In this document: positions 7,061 through 14,146 of the stretch, one piece after another | Numbering within the stretch: the first letter of the stretch is position 1 | Layout: each line of letters starts with the position of its first letter | From: Novosphingobium album (ex Liu et al. 2023) | GTDB taxonomy: Bacteria > Pseudomonadota > Alphaproteobacteria > Sphingomonadales > Sphingomonadaceae | DNA length: 40,387 nt | Reading direction: 5' to 3' | Assembly (NCBI RefSeq): GCF_029076845.1 | Contig: NZ_JARESE010000065.1 | Coordinates: 1 to 40,387 of the forward strand | The notes under the pieces: model-generated | Seen by the model: only the letters and a program-made list of their open reading frames with translations | Databases searched by the model: none | Told to the model about the DNA's origin: nothing | Position numbers and translations under genes: made by a program

Positions 7061-8191
7061 ATGGCGAAAAAGCGTCCTTCCACCTCAATTGTTCCGTTGA
7101 GCTGCGAGCCTGTCGATCTCATCGCTGACGTGCGTGCGCTGGTCGGCGGTGGTGAGGCCATCGACGCCGCGCTGCTCGACGCCGCCATGCGGGGTTGGTC
7201 GCGCAACACAAGGCGGGCGTTTCGCTCTGACCTGACCTTGTGGGATGGGTGGTGCCGCAAGCACGGCGTGTCCGCGTGTGAAGCCTCGCCGGCGGATGTG
7301 GCGGCCTGGATCCGCGCGCTCGCCGGGATCGACACCCCTGACATGACGCCGCGCGCAGCGGCGACGATCGAGCGCTACCTCGTTCATGTCGGATGGGCTT
7401 ACCGGATGGCGGGTCTTCCCGACCCGACTGCCGATCCCTTGGTGAAGTTCGAGCGCAAGGCGGCGCGCAAGCACCTGGGCGTGCGCCAGCGTCAGGCGCG
7501 GGCCATCCGGTTCAAGGGCGACATCGCCGATCTCGACAGCCCTGCGTGCGGTGTCTGCCTTGCCCACCTCATCAAGGCCTGTCGGCGTGACGCACTGGGC
7601 CTGCGTGACGCAGCGCTGCTGCGCATTGCCTACGATACCGGCGCACGCCGATCAGAGCTGGTGGCGATCGACGTGGCGCATGTCGAGGGGCCCGATGCCG
7701 AAGGTGCGGGGATTCTGAACATCCCCTCGAGCAAGACCGACCAGGCAGGGGAGGGCGGTGAGGCCTATCTTGCACCCGCGACCATGGTGGCCATCGCCCG
7801 CTGGCGCGAGGTGGGCGGCATCGACAAGGGCCCACTGCTGCGCCGGGTGGTGACGCACTTCGATGGCTCGATCGACAGGATCGGCGCGGCGCGGCTGCAC
7901 CCCAATAGCATTGGCCTGATCTACAAGCGTCTCGTTCGCCGCGCTTGGGAAAAGCGCCTGCTTGGCGAGATGAGTGAGGCTGAGCTTGATCGTTGGCTGA
8001 AAGCGGTGTCCTCGCACTCGATTCGGGTCGGGGTGGCGCAGGATAACTTTGCGGCAGGAGAAGGGCTACCCGCGATCATGCAGGCCTACCGCTGGCGCGA
8101 CGCCCGCACGGTCATGCGCTACGGGGCGAAACTGGCCATGAAGAGCGGTGCCTCCGCGCGATTGGCCAAGCGGTTCAGCGAGCAGGGGTAA
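7061..8191 (+). CDS. Tyrosine recombinase / integrase
   Basis: A 376-residue full-length tyrosine recombinase. An N-terminal core-binding SAM-like domain (about 40-140) begins with SRNTRRAFRSDLTLW. The catalytic domain follows with R196 (TGARRSEL), K225 (SSKTD), H319-x2-R322 (SSHSIRVG), W345 and the Tyr nucleophile Y354 (TVMRYG), so all active-site residues are present. The ATG at 7061 begins MAKKRPSTS; no strong ribosome site is obvious. It diverges from the DUF1612-like gene and lies beside tniABQ. In classical Tn5053/Tn402 elements cointegrates are resolved by a serine recombinase (TniR). Here this protein is the only resolvase candidate, which is inference. It could alternatively be the integrase of the surrounding island. 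Confidence 0.85.
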   Translation: MAKKRPSTSIVPLSCEPVDLIADVRALVGGGEAIDAALLDAAMRGWSRNTRRAFRSDLTLWDGWCRKHGVSACEASPADVAAWIRALAGIDTPDMTPRAAATIERYLVHVGWAYRMAGLPDPTADPLVKFERKAARKHLGVRQRQARAIRFKGDIADLDSPACGVCLAHLIKACRRDALGLRDAALLRIAYDTGARRSELVAIDVAHVEGPDAEGAGILNIPSSKTDQAGEGGEAYLAPATMVAIARWREVGGIDKGPLLRRVVTHFDGSIDRIGAARLHPNSIGLIYKRLVRRAWEKRLLGEMSEAELDRWLKAVSSHSIRVGVAQDNFAAGEGLPAIMQAYRWRDARTVMRYGAKLAMKSGASARLAKRFSEQG

Positions 8192-8228
8192 GCAGCGGCA
8201 CGTTTCCGGGGCGCATCTTCACCGCAGT

Positions 8229-9200
8229 CTATTTTGGCACGTCGGCTGCGAAGGATTGCTCTCTACTGCGCTCTTCTTTGGCGTCCGACAGCGTGGGCAA
8301 TTTCAGCTTCGCAATGTCGCTGGGATCGCTGGCGGCAATCTCTTTGCCGGTGAAGACGGCATCATCGCCGCGCACCGCACGACGAGCATACGCGCGGGAA
8401 TGACTATCTTTCGCCGTTATGGTGTCAGCCACAAGCATTCTATCCGCGTCATTCGTCATCTCGGCGGTTGCTTTGTCGACCGAGCGCTGCCCTTCGGCGC
8501 TCTGTTCAAGCACCGTGACGGTCGCCGGGATCGATTTGGGATCGGCGCCCATATAGACGGCTAATTGGCGATCAGCCTCGTTCTCGGCGATCAGGTCGCT
8601 GTTTTTCCGCCTGATACAGAGCTGTTCGTCGCGGATGCCTTGCAGGATGACGGCGATCTGCGCCGCGTCGGCGCGATCCACGGTAACGCCGTAGCGCTGC
8701 TCGTATTCGCGGATCGCCGCTTCGGCCTTCTTGTCCCTGAGCGATCCTTGCGCGTCCAGTTCCGGGGCTTCCCCTTCGCGCAGGCGCGCCAGGTGCTTTT
8801 CAAGAGCGGCTTCCTGATCGTCCAGTTCGGCAAGGCGCTTGAGGTTGTCGGCAAGCTCGCGATTGCGGGCTTCGATCTGCTCGATGATCTGCTGGATGAT
8901 ATGGCTGCGGTCTTTTTCCGCCTCGCGGTGCGCGATGGCCTGAACATGGGCATCCCGCGCAGCGGCGGCGGAACCACTCAGGAGAAAGCTCGGGCTGGCC
9001 GCATCGAGATTGGCGCTTTGCGCAAAGGCCATGCCGAGATTGAAGCGTTCCAGCGCGCTGCCCTGCAGGGCAGTTGATTCACTGCGTGAATCAACTGAAG
9101 AAAACCGCTCGCCAAGCAATCCCGCCGCCTCTTGCGGTGGACGGTGATCTTCGGGAATGCGCGCCTTGAGCGCCGCTATGTCCTTGGCGTCCCACGCCAT
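8229..9200 (-). CDS. Coiled-coil protein of unknown function
   Basis: A 323-residue hydrophilic protein with a long coiled coil (residues about 95-165, rich in E, R, L and Q: IIEQIEARNRELADNLKR), followed by mixed acidic/basic segments. There is no signal peptide, membrane helix or catalytic motif. The start at 9200 (MAWDAKDI) is chosen for GAGGG just upstream; an in-frame ATG at 9245 is possible. A perfect 12-bp inverted repeat lies inside the coding sequence near codons 35-43. The gene diverges from a small membrane protein gene across a region with a strong dyad. A structural or DNA/cell-surface tethering role can be imagined but is not supported by any motif. Confidence 0.6.
   Translation of the reverse strand: MAWDAKDIAALKARIPEDHRPPQEAAGLLGERFSSVDSRSESTALQGSALERFNLGMAFAQSANLDAASPSFLLSGSAAAARDAHVQAIAHREAEKDRSHIIQQIIEQIEARNRELADNLKRLAELDDQEAALEKHLARLREGEAPELDAQGSLRDKKAEAAIREYEQRYGVTVDRADAAQIAVILQGIRDEQLCIRRKNSDLIAENEADRQLAVYMGADPKSIPATVTVLEQSAEGQRSVDKATAEMTNDADRMLVADTITAKDSHSRAYARRAVRGDDAVFTGKEIAASDPSDIAKLKLPTLSDAKEERSREQSFAADVPK
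9071..9097. repeat. Perfect 12-bp inverted repeat inside a gene
   Basis: CAGTTGATTCAC (9071-9082) and GTGAATCAACTG (9086-9097) flank a 3-bp centre. The dyad lies within the coiled-coil protein gene and stays in frame. Such long perfect arms are unusual in coding DNA. Options are a protein-binding site, a recombination remnant or an mRNA hairpin. Confidence 0.6.
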
Positions 9201-9343
9201 GCACCCTCGCTCGGCCCTGTTCTGCTCTTGGTGGGCCACAACCATGATAGGCGGAAATCCGCTAAAAAATGGTTAAGAAACTCCTAACAGGAGCGAGTGC
9301 CTGGCCCGAGGCTTGTGTTGGGCGATCTAACATTGCCGTGCTG

Positions 9344-9376
9344 GAATGCTAAAAATCCCGCCGATTTTTAACATTC
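9344..9376. promoter_or_regulatory. 14-bp near-perfect dyad between divergent genes
   Basis: Arms GAATGcTAAAAATC (9344-9357) and GATTTTTAaCATTC (9363-9376) match at 13 of 14 positions around a CCGCC centre. A further half site TAACATT lies at about 9328. It sits between the coiled-coil gene and the small membrane protein gene, as an operator controlling both would. A rho-independent terminator is less likely because both flanking genes start here. Confidence 0.5.
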
Positions 9377-9488
9377 GTCCTGCCTTGCGGCGCCCCGCAA
9401 GGCCTATCCCCCAGGGCAGACCGTGTCGCGCGGTATTCTCGCGGCATTGGCAGGCCTTTGCGGCCCGCGCCTGCAAGGAGACGTACAT

Positions 9489-9782
9489 ATGCGTTACGAT
9501 GGCGGAACAGCCGATCCGATGGCATGGGTCATCAAGTGGCTTTCGATCGTCCTGTCAGTGGCAACGACGTTTGTCGCCACGCCGCAAATCCACGGAGCGA
9601 CCTACGATTGGGCAATCGGTTACATGGCCGATAACTACGGCACATGGCTGGCCGCGATCGGCGGCTTCTTCTGGTGGATCATCGTCGCCATGCTGACCTT
9701 CCTGTTTAGCACCTTGTTCTTCATGACCTTGATCATGCTGGGCCGGCTGCTGGTCGCCATGGCTGGCAGCGGCGCGCGGTGA
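9489..9782 (+). CDS. Small two-pass membrane protein, unknown
   Basis: A 97-residue protein starting at the ATG at 9489, which has an excellent ribosome site (AAGGAGACG ending 6 nt upstream). Two strong hydrophobic helices are seen: about 11-28 (MAWVIKWLSIVLSVATTF) and 51-88 (WLAAIGGFFWWIIVAM then LTFLFSTLFFMTLIMLG). The loop between them contains aromatic and polar residues (QIHGATYDWAIGYMADNYG). No signal peptidase site is visible. It may belong to the same mobile element as the relaxase operon; membrane proteins of this size occur in mating-pair or entry-exclusion systems, but no family is recognised. Confidence 0.65.
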   Translation: MRYDGGTADPMAWVIKWLSIVLSVATTFVATPQIHGATYDWAIGYMADNYGTWLAAIGGFFWWIIVAMLTFLFSTLFFMTLIMLGRLLVAMAGSGAR

Positions 9783-10181
9783 ATCGAACACGGGAGCCAG
9801 GGAAGGGCGAAGGCCGGCACTCCGCTGCTGCCGATTGTCGTGCATGCAACTCGGGTCGTCCATTTCGCACTTGCACAATTATGCTGCAACGCACAAAAGA
9901 AAGCCGCCTTTCAGGCATCCTCTCCCAAACTTCCAAGGCTCGGTCGGCAACGATCGGGCCCTTTTTCTGTCAGCGTATACATCAAAGATGCCGCACGGCG
10001 TTATGCTCGCAGTCGCGAGAATGGTCGGTGGTTAGGCACGTTGGAAGTGATCGCTCGCATACTTTGCAGTGTTTGCCGAAAGCGGACACCCAAGGCCCAT
10101 GCAACAGAATTGGCAAAAAGTTCTGCAGGTATAATCATTTATTTTCAGTGACTTGAAATGGTAACGATAGCTGCGCCGTTC
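9783..10181. other. 399-bp stretch with no convincing gene
   Basis: Open frames here show no domain, no good ribosome site and unusual codon use for the region. One short dyad, TTGCA with TGCAA spaced by 9 bp (about 9872-9890), is visible. Base composition drops toward AT to the right, where the zinc-ribbon gene ends. It may be the scar of a past insertion or deletion. Confidence 0.4.
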
Positions 10182-10844
10182 TTAATTGCAGGTTCGCTGC
10201 CGAAACAGTTTCGGCTGATCTTCCCAGCCACAATTGACGGGGCCGCAAAAAATTCCGAGGGTTTTCTTAAATTCGGAATCGCGACCATCAAAGCCGCGTA
10301 GCGGCAAACTGAAAGATGCCTCGACCCATCCGAAATCTTGCTTGTCTTGAGGGCAGCGCAGAACGTGACCCGGCACCTGGCGATCAGCCTCATAGATGGA
10401 ACGCCACGTGCTTCTTATCCAAGTTTGATCAATTGCCTGCGTGATCAAGACAGTTGCGCCAGGATCGATCACAAGAGGCCTGAAGGGCAACATCGGAGCA
10501 ATATCGACTTTCGTAAGAGGATCAGGATACTTTAATGTCGCTATGCCAACAGTTACAATACCCGGCCTCGACCCTCGGTTTGTTACGAGAAAATTGATTG
10601 CGTCATCGTCGGCGCCAACATAATTCACCGACAAATCAGATTTAGCGACCTCAAATGCTTTCATTATAGCCGGTATCGCAAATGTAAGAACAGATACTAG
10701 CGCCACTAACAGAGCCAAAATAGTTGAACTAAAATTTAGATGCCGTCGCCAATCGAGTGCGGAATCGCAGTGGCGGCATTTGGTCGCACCGACTTTGATC
10801 CGCTCGCGGCAGATTGGGCAAAGGCGGCTTTCAGCGGTTGCCAT
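10182..10844 (-). CDS. Zinc-ribbon protein with one membrane helix
   Basis: A 220-residue protein. The N-terminus has a zinc ribbon, C9-x2-C12 with C23-x2-C26 (LCPICRE ... KCRHCDS), followed by one transmembrane helix at about 38-60 (STILALLVALVSVLTFAIPAI). The rest is probably a periplasmic beta-rich domain with several more cysteines near the end. The ATG at 10844 is preferred to the one at 10883 because GAGGT lies 6 nt upstream and the zinc ribbon then starts the protein. The gene is less GC-rich than its neighbours, a sign of recent transfer. Family not recognised. Zinc-ribbon plus single-helix proteins often serve as envelope sensors or defence components, but this is a weak analogy. Confidence 0.65.
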   Translation of the reverse strand: MATAESRLCPICRERIKVGATKCRHCDSALDWRRHLNFSSTILALLVALVSVLTFAIPAIMKAFEVAKSDLSVNYVGADDDAINFLVTNRGSRPGIVTVGIATLKYPDPLTKVDIAPMLPFRPLVIDPGATVLITQAIDQTWIRSTWRSIYEADRQVPGHVLRCPQDKQDFGWVEASFSLPLRGFDGRDSEFKKTLGIFCGPVNCGWEDQPKLFRQRTCN

Positions 10845-10913
10845 TATCGACCTCGCAGCAGGCGAATGCGAACTCGATTCCATTACGACAGGTTTTGTAT
10901 CAAAGCCACTACC

Positions 10914-11021
10914 TCATCTCGCGGTGTTAAGCCCATCCCGCTCAAATTTTCTCTGCAACGCTATTGCCGATTCTGTTGCAACGGCGGGGTCAGGGAATCG
11001 TTGATCGGTCTCAAAAGGCAT
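10914..11021 (-). CDS. Possible 35-residue small protein
   Basis: A minus-strand frame begins MPFETDQRFPDPAVATES and ends NTAR. It starts 17 bp after the stop of the 88-residue gene and lies before the zinc-ribbon gene. It is hydrophilic and has no family. Its ribosome site is poor. It could be a real small gene, the remnant of a longer one, or chance. Confidence 0.25.
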   Translation of the reverse strand: MPFETDQRFPDPAVATESAIALQRKFERDGLNTAR

Positions 11022-11038
11022 GACCACGCCCGGAAAGC

Positions 11039-11305
11039 TCAAAATCTGGCCAGCTTCTCATGGATTGTGCCGACAACCCGCTCCAGGCTCGTCTCGAAGG
11101 CTTGGCCAGTGCGCGCGGAATGCTGGTCGGCAAGCGTTATGACCTCAGGCTCGCTGAACGCACCGGAGCGCAGGACAATATCGTAGCTGCTCCAGACCAG
11201 CCGAAACGCGCGCACCGACCGACGCTCGCCATTGGGCATGGCGAGCACTCGGACTTCCTCGTCCAGCAGGTCTTCGGTTTCGCGTTCGGTGATAAAGCGA
11301 TCCAT
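11039..11305 (-). CDS. Small mobilisation-operon protein, unknown
   Basis: An 88-residue soluble, acidic protein (MDRFITERETEDLLDEEV...), with a predicted alpha/beta fold, no cysteine clusters and no membrane segment. It is the last clear gene of the minus-strand mobC-relaxase operon, 40 bp after the 94-residue gene. A perfect dyad lies just upstream of its ATG. Similar short acidic proteins accompany relaxases on alphaproteobacterial mobilisable elements, but no function is recognised. Confidence 0.6.
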   Translation of the reverse strand: MDRFITERETEDLLDEEVRVLAMPNGERRSVRAFRLVWSSYDIVLRSGAFSEPEVITLADQHSARTGQAFETSLERVVGTIHEKLARF

Positions 11306-11310
11306 AGGGA

Positions 11311-11333
11311 ATCATCCCACAATCGGGGATGAT
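11311..11333. promoter_or_regulatory. 8-bp dyad upstream of the 88-residue gene
   Basis: ATCATCCC (11311-11318) and GGGATGAT (11326-11333) flank 7 bp, ending 6 bp before the start codon of the gene on the minus strand. The site is placed as an operator or as an intergenic hairpin of the operon mRNA. Confidence 0.4.
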
Positions 11334-11345
11334 CTGTCCAATTTC

Positions 11346-11630
11346 TCAGAAGGACTGCTCAATCCCGCGATTGAGCCTTTCGTCGGCCCGGTCGAGACGA
11401 TGACGAAGATCGACGATGCGCTGCTCGCGCAGGATTTCCAGCCTGCGGTCGATCGCCGCGCGTTCGGGTGCATCGGGCTCCAGCCGCAGGGCGGGTGCCG
11501 GGGCCTTCCGCGCTTCGACCAGCGCGTCGTGTTCGGCCTTGGTGGCGATTTCCGTTTGTCGTTTGGCGGATTGATCAGGCTGGCGGGAATCCGTTGGCGT
11601 GTGGGATGTGCCGTTGAAGGTGTCCTTCAT
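11346..11630 (-). CDS. Small charged helical protein next to the relaxase
   Basis: A 94-residue protein, mostly helical and highly charged (EAERAAIDRRLEILREQR type composition from about residue 50), likely a short coiled coil. The N-terminal 25 residues are polar and unstructured. It lies 81 bp after the relaxase gene on the same strand, so it is probably co-expressed. The end of the upstream relaxase contains a related phrase (LQILREQRGL), suggesting a shared dimerisation segment. Family not recognised. Confidence 0.55.
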   Translation of the reverse strand: MKDTFNGTSHTPTDSRQPDQSAKRQTEIATKAEHDALVEARKAPAPALRLEPDAPERAAIDRRLEILREQRIVDLRHRLDRADERLNRGIEQSF

Positions 11631-11711
11631 GCGATAAACTCCGCTGCCGCGCCCACGATGGCGCGGTGCGAGAATAGCTCGCGGGAAACGAAGGATTGGG
11701 GGATAGGACGC

Positions 11712-13238
11712 TTACGGTTCGATGCCGGGACCTTGATCCGGTGTCGGCGGCCGGCGATCGGGTGAGGCGTTGGCCTGACGATCGGGCCGGGATGCCGATC
11801 GCGCGTTGAACTGCGGCGTAAGCCCGCGCTGTTCGCGCAGAATTTGCAGACGATCTTCTGGCGGTTGCGGCTCGATGTATCGGGTATGGCTTTTCTGCTC
11901 GGCCAACCAGCGCTCGCGTTCCTGCTCGCGGGATTGCGCTTGCGCCTGAAGCCATTCCTGGCGCTCCCGTTCGGCATTGCGCTGTTGTTCCTCCAGCCAA
12001 AGCGCGCGCTCGGATTTCCGGGGCGAACGATCGGCCTGGAGTTGTTGAGCCAGATCGCGGTGCAATTCCGCGACGCGTTCGTGATGCGCCTTGCGCTCCT
12101 GGACGATGCGAAGCTGCAATTGCCGTCTTTCGGCAAGCTGTGCATCGATCAACCGCTGGCGCTGTTCGCGATCGCGTTGCAGCGCTTCCCACGCCCGGCG
12201 CTCGGCCTGTTCGCGCTCTTGTCGGCGGCGTCCGGTGACGCGGTCGAGCAAGCCCGCAAGGCCAGTGCGCTGGAGTTCGGCGCGCTGTGCGTCTTCGCGC
12301 CGCTGGCGCTCGGCGAGGCCCTCGTCGAGCCTGCGCCGCTCTTCGGCATGGCCGGCCTTCATTGCCAAGCGCTCGGCATCGAGCGGTTTCAGGCGGTCGT
12401 CACGCTGGCGCTCGGCTTCCTGGATCAGCCCTTGCAGTTTGGGCGCGATCTGCTCGGCCACATAGGCGCGGGTGTCATCGAGACTGCGAAGCGCTTCGCC
12501 TTCGCCGAGACGTTCGCGGATTTCCCTGGTCTTCCGGTTGAGCAGCTTGGGCAGGGACAGCACTTCGCCGCCCCAGGTCATGGCGGCATAAGGGCGACTG
12601 TCGCCTCGGGCGAGATAAAGGCCGCGCGCCTCCAGCGCCTGTTGCAGCGATCGGGCATCGTCGGAGATGGCCCAGGCTTCCTGCGCGGCAAGCTTGACCT
12701 GCTTGGGATCGAGGCCCGCGCGCTTGGCCTGCTGGTAAAGAGCGAGATCGAAATTGCGGGGATCGCGCTCGCGCTTGTCGATCAGGCCGGATGGAAGCTT
12801 CCATCCTTGTTCGAGATAGGTCTCGCGGGAGATTTCCTGCAAGCGCTGCTTGAAGAAGGGATGTTGAATGCAGGTCATCGTCTCGGCATCGATCCGCGAC
12901 CAGACGGCATGGGCGTGTCGGCGCGCTTCCTTCTCGTGGAAGATGACGATGCGCGGCTGATCCTGAAGCCCGTTGCGCCGTTCGATCTCCGCGATGACCT
13001 TCTCGAAGGTCGCGATGTCGACCTGCTGGTCGGGTGGCGGTGACAAGGAAACGCTGAACAGGGTCTGGCGGGATCTGACTCCTTTGGCCACGGCCTCGTG
13101 CTCGTGCAGGGCGTCCACGACATTGTTGGCCATGAACCCACGCACTTCGTGCTGCTCGATATGTTCGTTGTCGTGTTCGTTGAGCAGATGCCGTCCCAGC
13201 GCCATGGCGTTGCCGCGTGTGGAAGCCTTGAGGATCAT
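11712..13238 (-). CDS. Relaxase / mobilisation nuclease
   Basis: Nicks DNA at the transfer origin and pilots the strand during conjugal mobilisation. In this 508-residue protein the N-terminal relaxase domain (1-about 200) holds the metal-binding histidines in FHEKEARRHAHAVWSRID (H101, H108, H110). The first 138 residues contain no tyrosine, the usual nucleophile, but a His/Asn-rich segment lies at 16-31 (RHLLNEHDNEHIEQHE). A long basic coiled coil follows (about 270-460) and then a low-complexity Pro/Arg tail. The start overlaps the mobC stop by 4 bp (ATGA). The protein resembles the alphaproteobacterial relaxase family with an LNxxDNEH motif. No coupling protein or type IV secretion genes are in the window, so transfer would need a helper. 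Confidence 0.82.
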   Translation of the reverse strand: MILKASTRGNAMALGRHLLNEHDNEHIEQHEVRGFMANNVVDALHEHEAVAKGVRSRQTLFSVSLSPPPDQQVDIATFEKVIAEIERRNGLQDQPRIVIFHEKEARRHAHAVWSRIDAETMTCIQHPFFKQRLQEISRETYLEQGWKLPSGLIDKRERDPRNFDLALYQQAKRAGLDPKQVKLAAQEAWAISDDARSLQQALEARGLYLARGDSRPYAAMTWGGEVLSLPKLLNRKTREIRERLGEGEALRSLDDTRAYVAEQIAPKLQGLIQEAERQRDDRLKPLDAERLAMKAGHAEERRRLDEGLAERQRREDAQRAELQRTGLAGLLDRVTGRRRQEREQAERRAWEALQRDREQRQRLIDAQLAERRQLQLRIVQERKAHHERVAELHRDLAQQLQADRSPRKSERALWLEEQQRNAERERQEWLQAQAQSREQERERWLAEQKSHTRYIEPQPPEDRLQILREQRGLTPQFNARSASRPDRQANASPDRRPPTPDQGPGIEP

Positions 13239-13615
13239 GCCTGATCCTCGACCTTGAGGCCCAGCGCCTGCATGAGCATCCGGCGTATGTCGGCGATGTC
13301 ATGGCAGGCTTGGCGCAATGCGGTCTCGGTCTCCGGCGCGATGGGCAGCGATCCGCTGTTCGCGGCCTTGGCAAGCTGGTTGAGGTTGGCGGCAAGACGC
13401 TGGCCGCCGAGCAACGCGAGTAGACGGGACAGTAACGCATGATCACGCACCGGGGCCTTGCCCCGTGTGCGAGGTGGCGGGGTCTCGCCGTCGAACAACC
13501 GCCACTTGATGTAGGTTCCGAGGGTCATGCTCGCCGCGTCGCGCTCTAGGCGCGCGCGTTCGTCGCGCGAGAGCCGCAGGGACAGCGGCGCATCGCGCTT
13601 CTTTTTCTCAGGCAT
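13235..13615 (-). CDS. MobC-like relaxosome protein (ribbon-helix-helix)
   Basis: A 126-residue DNA-binding accessory protein. The N-terminus carries a ribbon-helix-helix pattern, APLSLRLSRDERARLERDA (residues about 9-28), and is very basic at MPEKKKRD. The C-terminal half is helical (LAANLNQLAKAAN...DIADIRRMLMQAL), as in MobC-type proteins that bind oriT and help the relaxase. The start at 13615 follows family layout; upstream in-frame ATGs at 13645 and 13672 are open but no ribosome site favours any of them. It overlaps the relaxase start by 4 bp, so the pair is translationally coupled. Confidence 0.78.
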   Translation of the reverse strand: MPEKKKRDAPLSLRLSRDERARLERDAASMTLGTYIKWRLFDGETPPPRTRGKAPVRDHALLSRLLALLGGQRLAANLNQLAKAANSGSLPIAPETETALRQACHDIADIRRMLMQALGLKVEDQA

Positions 13616-13645
13616 GGCAATCGGCAAAGGGCAAAGACGCACCAT

Positions 13646-13669
13646 CCTCGCTGGCCTGGGGCTGCGAGG
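13646..13669. other. Candidate oriT inverted repeat upstream of mobC
   Basis: CCTCGC (13646-13651) and GCGAGG (13664-13669) flank 12 bp, just upstream of the preferred mobC start. Transfer origins of mobilisable elements usually lie next to the mob genes and contain such arms. No nick-site consensus was recognised, so this is a placement argument only. Confidence 0.3.
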
Positions 13670-13723
13670 CATGATGCACCGGGTTGAAACGGGAATTGGG
13701 GGTTTACGGGAAATGGCGGGCGG

Positions 13724-13933
13724 CTACGGTTCGGGCGGCTCCGGGCCTTCGGCCTGCGGCAACTCGTCCAGCAAATCGGCCGGAATATCAGCCAAACACT
13801 GGTTCCAATCCGCCAAGGTGGTGAAGAGTTGGTTCAAACTCTCTCCATCGAGGCGCACCATTCCATCTTCGATGGAACCGGCACGCCTTGAGTCCGGCAT
13901 TGGGTTCGAACTGTGTTCGAACGGGCCAACCAT
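13724..13933 (-). CDS. Small acidic hypothetical protein
   Basis: A 69-residue protein whose second half is acidic and helical (LNQLFTTLADWNQCLADIPADLLDELPQAEG) and ends in a proline/glutamate tail. In-frame ATGs at 13933, 13900 and 13861 all lack a good ribosome site; the last one directly follows a hairpin. It is the first minus-strand gene before mobC, 108 bp away, and could head the mobilisation operon. Function unknown. Confidence 0.45.
   Translation of the reverse strand: MVGPFEHSSNPMPDSRRAGSIEDGMVRLDGESLNQLFTTLADWNQCLADIPADLLDELPQAEGPEPPEP
13861..13922. promoter_or_regulatory. Paired dyads before the mobilisation genes
   Basis: TTCCATC (13861-13867) and GATGGAA (13871-13877) form a 7-bp hairpin. 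GTTCGAAC occurs twice (13904-13911 and 13915-13922), each copy self-complementary, with a 3-bp gap. They lie at the head of the minus-strand mob operon. They could be operators, or part of the transfer origin. Confidence 0.4.
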
Positions 13934-14146
13934 TCCCGTTCGCTTTCAGGCACAGGCCCGCCAGCGTCGCCAGCCCGCGAAGCCCCTTTGCAGGCACGGC
14001 CACATCTATCCCTTGCCGCAAGTTTCCGGGTGCATCCGCGCTTTCCCTTAAAGGGCGTGTTAACAAATTCCTAAGCCGCTGCGCTTAATCTGCATTTTTG
14101 GCCGCGACGCCCGGGCGCGCCGTGACATGCGGAAAGTATACAAAAA

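Noticed and set aside
2260..8191. CRISPR-associated transposon
   Set aside because: TniQ is present, but no cas genes, repeats or spacers occur anywhere in the window.
9779..10156. 125-residue plus-strand frame after the small membrane protein gene
   Set aside because: It starts on a GTG inside the previous gene's end, has odd codon use and no motif.
11844..13043. Plus-strand open frame opposite the relaxase
   Set aside because: Its hydrophobic residues come from the reversed charged coiled-coil codons; no ribosome site.
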